Assembly (NCBI GenBank): GCA_023425485.1
Contig: JAFACO010000409.1
Coordinates: 1-6,498, forward strand
DNA from: Bacillota bacterium
Lineage (GTDB): Bacteria > Bacillota > Clostridia > Lachnospirales > Lachnospiraceae
Direction of reading: 5' to 3'
DNA length: 6,498 nucleotides
Positions 6,332-6,498 of the stretch are shown piece by piece; position 1 is the stretch's first letter, and each line of letters starts with the position of its first letter. The notes under the pieces were generated by a model. That model did not search any database, was not told the DNA's origin, and worked only from the letters and a program-made list of their open reading frames with translations. The position numbers and the translations under genes were made by a program.

Positions 6332-6498
6332 ATGAATTGGTTGGATAATGAATATGATGATTTGAATAATGAGGAAGCATTCTGGGACAGCTTACTGGAA
6401 CAGGCTGACACAATGGAGGAACAAGAACTGGAGTATTATGAGGAGGAGATAGCAATACCTCCAATTGCTGATAATCTTCAATCCCTGAAGCCTGAAGA
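6332..6498 (+). CDS. Unrecognised highly acidic protein (3'-partial)
   Basis: An open frame starts at ATG 6332 and runs without a stop to the window edge, giving 55 codons of a longer gene. An in-frame TAG at 6326-6328 fixes the ATG as the first possible start. The possible ribosome binding site AGGGAGA (6311-6317) is 14 bases away, longer than usual, so the start is not certain. The visible part begins MNWLDNEYDDLNNEEAFW and has 18 Asp or Glu residues against one Lys and no Arg, with an EEQELEYYEEE cluster at about 29-39 and then IAIPPIADN. It has no signal peptide or membrane segment. I do not recognise the family. It lies beyond the terminator with its own promoter candidate, so a link to glucan use is not implied. 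Acidic N-termini of this kind occur in many unrelated proteins, including anti-sigma factors and mobile-element proteins; nothing here chooses between them. Confidence 0.5.
   Translation, partial: MNWLDNEYDDLNNEEAFWDSLLEQADTMEEQELEYYEEEIAIPPIADNLQSLKPE

Overview
The window looks like a piece of chromosome from a low-to-mid GC Gram-positive bacterium, most likely a Clostridia member of Lachnospiraceae type. The evidence is strong GGAGG-type ribosome binding sites, a Gram-positive style lipobox, genes packed 1 to 16 bases apart, a stem-plus-T-tract terminator, and an AT-rich intergenic region with a near-consensus housekeeping promoter. The genus is an inference and cannot be fixed from this sequence alone.

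Positions 1 to 5906 hold four consecutive plus-strand glycoside hydrolase genes that read as the downstream part of one operon. In order they are: a GH5 enzyme (5' end outside the window) with a beta-sandwich module and a C-terminal membrane anchor; a GH30 enzyme with no export signal; a GH3 exo-beta-glucosidase made as a lipoprotein; and a GH16 laminarinase-type endo-beta-glucanase with no export signal. A rho-independent terminator at 5958-6004 closes the operon.

The combination GH5 (exo-1,3-glucanase-like) + GH30 + GH3 + GH16 points to breakdown of beta-1,3-glucans, probably with beta-1,6 branches, such as laminarin or fungal and yeast wall glucan. The substrate is inferred from family membership. 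The predicted locations are split: GH5 and GH3 at the outer face of the membrane, GH30 and GH16 in the cytoplasm. This suggests that glucan is trimmed at the surface, oligosaccharides are imported by a transporter not seen here, and GH16 and GH30 finish them inside. No transporter or regulator is visible; they may lie upstream of position 1 or elsewhere.

Positions 5907 to 6331 are non-coding and AT-rich. They hold the terminator and a strong-looking promoter (TTGATA, 17 bases, TATAAT at 6175-6203) with a leader of about 120 bases. From 6332 to the window end there is the start of an unrecognised, very acidic protein that belongs to a separate transcription unit.

No RNA genes, CRISPR arrays, insertion sequences or attachment sites were seen. 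The window is mostly a carbohydrate-use operon. Its main unusual points are the membrane-anchored GH5, the signal-less GH16 and GH30, and the unknown acidic gene at the right edge.
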